Assembly (NCBI RefSeq): GCF_022458985.1
Contig: NC_061771.1
Location: 31,821,764 to 31,885,763, forward strand
Direction: 5' to 3'
Length of the DNA: 64,000 nt
Source: Mugil cephalus
Taxonomy: Eukaryota > Chordata > Actinopteri > Mugiliformes > Mugilidae
Below, one piece after another: positions 58,331 to 64,000 of the stretch. Position numbers and translations under genes: made by a program. A model generated the notes under the pieces. It was given only the letters and a program-made list of their open reading frames with translations. It did not search any database and was not told the DNA's origin. How positions within the stretch are numbered: the first letter of the stretch is position 1; each line of letters opens with the position of its first letter.

Positions 58331-59061
58331 GTGTTATATTTATATATGCATATACCATATGTGCCACATGTACCATATATGCATACACCTTTGCCAAATA
58401 TGATAGCCACTATGTTATATATATATATAAAAAAATGATAGATTGAAAAAGACCTGTCAGGTCATGAGGGTTAAGAGCAATTTCATTATGAGCTAATAAG
58501 TTCTAAGTCATTTCTATATTAACTCCAGTAATCTCAGTAAGATGCTATTGCAAAAGAGCTTTTATTGACACACACATAAGTCAACCTTTTCATTTCTGGT
58601 GAATGGTCATGAAAACTTAATTATCATGGCCGATGATGCATGTGAAGACACATTTTAATGAATTAAGACCAGGTCTGAAGAGGGTATTTAAATATGAACA
58701 AGTGAGATCAGATCAAAGCAGCCAGAGGAGGAAAAACTAAGAACTAAGCTGTTAATTATAAACGGGGGGAAGATCAATCGTATCATAAAACATAAGCATT
58801 CCAGTCATTTCTTTCAGAAAAAAACTTTATTTATCCCTGAGGGGCAATTAGGAGGGCAAAGAGTGGTACATAAAATTAAAGAGCAAGAGAAGAAATATAC
58901 AAAAGTGTTGGATGACAAAATGTATTTTTAAAACCTATCAGTAAAATCCATATCAACTATTTCATTATTGGCCTCATCAAGCATTTATAGCTTCTCTTTG
59001 AAAAGTAAAACACCGCACACAAAGCCTTTGATGCCTAAGGGAATTATTTACTTATCTGATG

Positions 59062-59633
59062 TATTTAAAGGACGGAGCAGCCTCCTCATTGACACTTCAT
59101 CAAACAACTGAAGCCTGAACATCTCTATCTTGACTCCCAGATAAGACGCCTGCTATTGTTTTTTCTCCTTCTTGGAATTTATAAAGGCCTAGCTCCATCT
59201 TCTCTTACCATACCACCCTAATAGATAGTTTTGCTCCCAAAGTTCAGGTTTATTGGTTATGGTTCCTAGAGTTTCTAAAATAGATCAGGAGGTAGAGATT
59301 TCAGCCACCAGGACCCTCTCCAGAAAAAACAGCTCCCAGATTATGTTCAGGAGGCAGACACCATCTCTACTTTTTCTACCTTTTTTGACAAGTCTTATCG
59401 TTGGCTCTGGCTGAGGTGGAGCTCAACCATCCCTTATTTATGCTGCTATAGGTCAAGGCTGCTGGAAGACAAGCATCACCACTGTTCTCCATCCTCCTCC
59501 TCATCATCTTCATCATGAAGGTTCTACTGATTCTGTATGTTTTGCTCAGTGGTGTTGTCGTGGCCACGGCTGCAGCAGATCAGAGTATTTCTCTTCACTC
59601 GTACAGTTTGCTGACATCTTAAGAGGTGAAGCT
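59062..59633 (+). pseudogene. Lectin gene remnant D (promoter, first exon and signal-peptide exon only)
   Basis: The promoter block with TATTTAAA (59062-59069) and noncoding first exon match genes A-C. The signal exon from 59515 encodes MKVLLILYVLLSGVVVATAAA. Both splice donors have lost their GT: the first exon ends CCCAG/ATAAGA and the signal exon GCAGCAG/ATCAG. The intron end before the signal exon is also shortened, removing the usual acceptor. Intron-like sequence continues to about 60540, but no stalk or lectin exon follows. It is most similar to gene C in the signal peptide (AAA ending, LLSGV), fitting an inverted duplicate of C. A nonfunctional copy of a host gene. Confidence 0.85.
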
Positions 59634-59639
59634 GGCCTC

Positions 59640-61860
59640 ACTAAAGAGTCAAATCCAAAATAATTTAGGAATAGCTCCAAAACTATCAGGTCCATATGTA
59701 TGACCCTGGTCTCTATGTATATGCAGACTTCAGACAATGTATCCCAAATGTGTGGCTGGAACTGATTAATTATTGATAAACTAATGTAGATTCAGGACTA
59801 GATGTCCTGTAGATATGTAGATAGACAGTAGAAAACATCCTGATAGTAATGATATTTCGTAAACAGAGATACCACAGACTACAACTTGACAAAGAGTTTC
59901 TACAAATACCAAAGCTCGCATATTCTACAAAAGTTCTAGTAAAAATAGAACCAGGCCCACTCTCCATTTGGACATTTGAATAAATCCAAATAACCCAAAG
60001 TGGGTTTTTACCTCTTGAAAGAGAATCTGGCTACAAACTGATTCCACTACAGGAGGCAACATACTCACAGTCAACCTTTGGTTATTTTGTTTAGCTTGGA
60101 TATCATAACATTCTACATTTGTACACATTATCGAATCCATAAAAATATTGATATTTCCTCCACATGGTTGTTGTTCACATATGTAATTCCAGAGGGAAAC
60201 GAGTCATCAAAGAATGACAGATATCAGAATAAAGTGAACTTGCAGTAAAAGGTGGTGTTTATATTATAATTTTAACTATTTAACTGTAGTACCACCATCA
60301 GCCCATTAGATAGAGGCAAAGAACCACATATGACATTGAGACTCAGGAATTCAGTCAGCAATGGTGTCTTTGCATTAGGGGCATGGCTCCACCAGAGGGC
60401 GCTGCTGTGTAGGGCAGAATTATAAGCTTTCCTGTGTCAAAAATGCTCTTGAGTACAAGTTAATAATAAATAATAATAATAAATAATGAACTTTGTCCCC
60501 AATTAAATGTCCATAGTTTTCATTTGATGAACACAATTATCCTCTGTGGACATGTGTTTGTGTAATGTCAGAGCATTGATAATCATTCCGATTATGTGTG
60601 TTGGTTTAAATGAAAATAAAGTGAACTAAATGCATTCCTTTTGTCTTTATTGTCCAGGCTCTCATTTCATTGCGCCTCATATTTGTTTATAATCTTATAT
60701 CTATTTATAAAAACACCTCATTTGCACTACTTTACCTAAAGCTGACAAATAACACCTATGATATTAACATAGTCATTTATAATATTGTGCATATGGGGTA
60801 AAGATGCCAGACTCAGGACTTAGTTCATTGCACCTTTTTATTACTCATAGTAACTTATATCTGTTAATAGTAGTGTCATATTCTTGTCACTTTACTTAGA
60901 GCTGACAAATAGCACTTATGATATTGCATAGCTGTTTATAACTGTGTGCTGTAGGGAGATGTATACATTATTATAACTTTATTACATATATTTATAGCTA
61001 CAGATATAAAGCACTATAGTAGAAGTCAAAACTCATTATGCATCACTATACACATTTAGCAAAGCACAGTAGTTATGATGCATCATAAAATTAACAAGTG
61101 ACTAGGCAGATATTGACATATTTATAATGCACTTTTCAGATTAAAATTATAATAATTCATAACCAGCTGTCATAATGCATCATGACGTTGGTTATGACGA
61201 CTTGTGAATATGTATAGATGGTAATAATGACCATTATAATGCTTTATAGACACCTTATAAAATATTATGAGTGCATTCATAGGGCATTATAAATACAACC
61301 TTCATAGAAAGTGTTACCAAGTTGACCTTTTCACTTGTGGTGAACAGTCATGAAAACTTATTTATTGCCCCTTGATCCAGTGAATGTTTTTAGGACCTCA
61401 AAGACAAAACATCATAAAGAGCACAGGGAACTTTCACTTCCACTGACACTGATTTAAATCAACCCTTCAAACTTGGCTTTGCTGTTTATTCCTTCTTATC
61501 ATGAAACTCATGAAAACAGAATGACCTCACTGTGTCATGGTGGAGATAAAACATTCCAGTGGTGAACTGGATATAGGCCACGTTCAGACCTTCGCATCCA
61601 TTCTTGGCGATCAGACCCCAAGTTTAAAAATCCAGGGGCCTCATTTATCAACCGTGCATATGCACAGATCTGTGCGTAAAGAGAGCATAAGCATACTCTG
61701 ACAAAGTATAGACTTTATCAATTTGTACTTGTGATTAGAAAAGTATGTAAATTTACGCACAACTCATGCTGTGAGTACGCACAAAATCTAGTGGTAGAAC
61801 AGTGGAACTACACATTGACCCACTAACAGAGTTGCAGAGAGTACAAGTCTGTAGATTCCT
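59640..61860. other. Spacer with lectin intron remnants and interspersed repeats
   Basis: Up to about 60540 the text parallels intron 2 of lectin gene B (35990-36880). From about 60650 to 61318 lies an AT-rich repeat ending CATAGAAAGTGTTACCAA, like the terminal text of common fish non-autonomous DNA elements. The block 61628-61800 (GGGGCCTCATTTATCAACCG, then ACGCACAA) resembles a Harbinger-type MITE. No gene seen. A CTCF-type core CCACCAGAGGGCGC is at 60389-60402. Confidence 0.5.
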
Positions 61861-61869
61861 CACTACACT

Positions 61870-62690
61870 GAACAGAATACTCTACATTACTCTGTCCTCT
61901 GTCTGGGTGTTTTGTCTTTGGGGTGGACCAGTTTCTGTCTTAGTGTGTTGCCAGGTTTGAAATAAAGTGGGATGTGACGTTTTCTGAAAATTCTCCTCAG
62001 TTTCTCTGATATACCAGCTATGTAGGGGATGGTGATGTTCTTCCTTGTGCTGTGCTCCTCTTCCCTGTCCTTCATGGGATATCTTTTTGAGCCTTGTACA
62101 AAGGCCCAGTTGGGATATCCACATGTTTTGAGGGTTTGTTTGATGTGTTGTCCCTCCTTGTCCTTGCCATCCTGTCTTGTGGGTCCAGTTTGTGCTCGGT
62201 GCTGGAGGGTTCTGATGACTCCTAGTTTGTGTTCCAGAGGGTGGTGTGAATCAAATAACAAGTGTTGTTCTGTATCCTTGGGTTTTCTGTATACTTTGAT
62301 GTTGAGGCTTCGGTCTTTCTCAACATGCACCAAGCAGTCCAAAAAGACCAGGTTATCCCCGCTGATGTCCTCTCTGGTGAACTTGATGTTGCTGTCCACT
62401 GCATCGATGTGTTGTGTGAAAGATTCCACCTCCTCTGTTCTGATTTTGACCCACATGTCATCCACATACCTGTACCAATGGGTGGGGTGGAACCTGCAAA
62501 GATGTCCAGGGCTCTGGTCTCTACTTCCTCCATGTAGAGATTGGCCACGACCGGTGACGGTGGTGACCCCATCGCACAGCTGTGTTTCTGCCTGTAGAAA
62601 CCTCCATTAAAATGGAAATAGGTGGTGGTCAGGCACAGGTCAAGTAACACACAGACTTGTTCTGGGGTGGAATCTTTTGGCTGCGTACCC
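61870..62690 (-). mobile_element. Penelope-like retroelement fragment, broken
   Basis: Minus-strand frames contain FNGGFYRQKHSCAMGSPPSP and VANLYMEEVE, diagnostic of Penelope-like reverse transcriptase, then FTREDISGDNLVFLDCLVH and IPYIAGISEKLRRIFRK, the usual C-terminal part. The coding region is interrupted, and both ends are missing. No GIY-YIG endonuclease part was recognised. Confidence 0.85.
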
Positions 62691-63226
62691 CTGAAACAGA
62701 CACTAAACAGGTGTTAAACACAACCAGCTAATTTTTATCTAACATTGCACCAATTAGCACCTTTACCACTTGCCGATATTGCACCACACTTATTTCCAAG
62801 TACTTCTGCACGCTTATGGCTTACTCTTTTAGCAGAGCTTAATTTTCCTCTCCTCTTGCAGGTGGAGCCGAGGGTGCACCCCCGCACCTGCCCAACAGCA
62901 CGCAATCACTTGTGTCGTGAAGCTCATTAAATATCCAACAAATAGAGCAATTTAAAGATCCCATGTGCAAACATGCAAATTGTACTGTGCAAATCTTGGC
63001 AAATAAAGTGCAATCATGATTAAAGTGCAATGTAACGAAATGCGCTTCGTTACATGCGCATGCAATAATCTGTTTCAGTGACTCATTTATTTGCAATAAA
63101 GTATTTGTGATGTTGGTCAGACGATCCTTTATTTCATTTATGGATTTGGTAGTGTCTTGTTGTCAATGTTTTTCTTCATTCATTCAATCAAAATAAACCT
63201 GAATAACTGATGTCTGTTCATTAGTA
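62691..63226. other. Spacer, nothing recognised
   Basis: AT-rich text with a GTGCAAA-type low-complexity patch near 62940-63110. The last 40 bases (63185-63226) match part of the unclassified repeat at 32785-32830. Confidence 0.5.
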
Positions 63227-64000
63227 ATTCAAGAGTCTTTATTGTCGTTATGAGAACATGATGAAAGACCCCGGCTTAAAGGCACACATAAAAAGTATGT
63301 GAACATTTGAATAGAAAAACATGTGCTTGTGTGAGAGTTATGTAGGGGGGTGGGGTGTGAGTGTGAGTGTTTCACCATTGGGGGAGTGAGTGCTTTAACA
63401 GCTCCGGGGAAGAAGCTATCCCTTAGTCTGTTTATCTTTGATTTAATGTTCCTACCTCTTTCCTGATGGAAGAGGTACAAACAGTGTGTTGCCTGGGTGG
63501 GTGTGATCTGTCGCAATGTGTCTAGCCATCCTCTGGACTTGTCAGCGTAGACTGAGTCCAGATCTGGTAGAGGGCATCCCACAATCCTCTGCGCTGCCCT
63601 CACCACCTGAGCTAAGTCCTTTGGACTTCCTGTAATCCACTGTAACCTCCATGGTCATGGTGATGTTCAGCAGCAGGTTATTCCCTGAACACCACTGCGT
63701 TAGATAGTGAATGTCATCTTTGTAGTGGGTCTCATTGTTGTTAGATGTGAGACCGACAACGGTGGTGTCATCCTCAAACTTCACTACTGTGTTTGTGGAG
63801 TGGATGGCCAGGCAGTCGTGTGTGAAGGTGGTGAAGAGGGCCGGACTGAACACACAGCCTTGTGGTGTGCCAGTGATGAGGATCAGTGAGGCAGATGTGG
63901 ACTTCCCTACCCTCACCACCTGAGGCCTGTTGGTGAGGAAGTCACTGATCCAGGAGCAGAACGATGTTGATAGGAGCTTCAGGGCCAGCATGTCTGGGAG
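63227..64000 (-). mobile_element. LINE reverse-transcriptase fragment, runs off the window
   Basis: The minus frame from 63991 encodes GTPQGCVFSPALFTTFTHD and FEDDTTVVGL (Ala to Glu change in the usual FADD box, probably inactive), then VTVDYRKSK. A second frame from 63606 has AQRIVGCPLPDLDSVYAD. It is a CR1/Rex-type LINE with an internal deletion between the two parts near 63610 and a 3' tail beginning near 63227. It continues past 64000. Confidence 0.85.

Larger units (their letters stand above)
55220..59050. other. Head-to-head interval between lectin gene C and remnant D
   Basis: No gene recognised. It includes a degenerate GTTAGCC minisatellite (55600-55710), a LINE tail (56340-56400), a 20-bp hairpin (57094-57142), a LINE RT scrap (58065-58180), a SINE-like piece (58235-58330) and repeats shared with 33.2 kb and 61.3 kb. 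Frames at 56408-56897 have no features. Confidence 0.55.

Noticed and set aside
62029-62610. Plus-strand 193-codon frame
   Set aside because: Antisense of the Penelope-like element, whose diagnostic motifs read on the minus strand.

Overview
The window looks like a teleost fish nuclear chromosome. The genes are split by introns with GT-AG borders. Introns and spacers are full of Tc1/mariner, hAT, LINE, Penelope-like and Ty3-type debris and microsatellites typical of fish. The two best-recognised genes, chchd10 and ddt, lie together as they do on human 22q11. I cannot name the species; a spiny-rayed fish is a guess.

Layout. 1-3.6 kb: a 370-bp polypyrimidine tract, a tRNA-Thr(UGU) gene, and spacer with old repeats. 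3.6-15.7 kb: two related minus-strand C2H2 zinc-finger genes sharing the same kind of first exon. The first (3640-7957) has three phase-1-linked exons; its first intron carries a decayed minisatellite split by a solo LTR. The second (8892-15697) appears to have two alternative terminal zinc-finger exons. 15.7-17.1 kb: a divergent promoter interval. 17.07-19.78 kb: chchd10 (plus). 21.73-25.69 kb: ddt (plus), with a GC-AG second intron. 26-28 kb: a broken mariner-type transposon and unassigned spacer.

28.4-59.6 kb: an array of four copies of one secreted C-type-lectin-like gene, alternating in direction: A (minus), B (plus), C (minus), D (plus, a 5' remnant). A and B are head to head, B and C tail to tail, C and D head to head. 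A and B are intact 194-residue genes with eight coding exons. C keeps the same signal peptide and lectin domain, but its stalk exons have been multiplied. All three stalk exon types are phase 1-1, so the expanded gene (22 coding exons) stays in frame and predicts about 401 residues. Between B and C sits a nest of a hAT-type BED-finger fragment, a broken Ty3/Gypsy-class fossil and a LINE. 59.6-64 kb: interspersed repeats, a broken Penelope-like element, and a LINE running off the end.

Functionally the window combines mitochondrial (chchd10), cytokine-like/tautomerase (ddt), transcription-factor (zinc fingers) and probably secreted or mucosal recognition (lectin array) genes. The most unusual feature is gene C: nested tandem duplication of 36-, 48- and 51-bp symmetric exons builds a long acidic, cysteine-free stalk in front of a lectin domain without the usual sugar-binding motifs. 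All gene models are by eye from splice sites and reading frames; no transcript data or database search was available.
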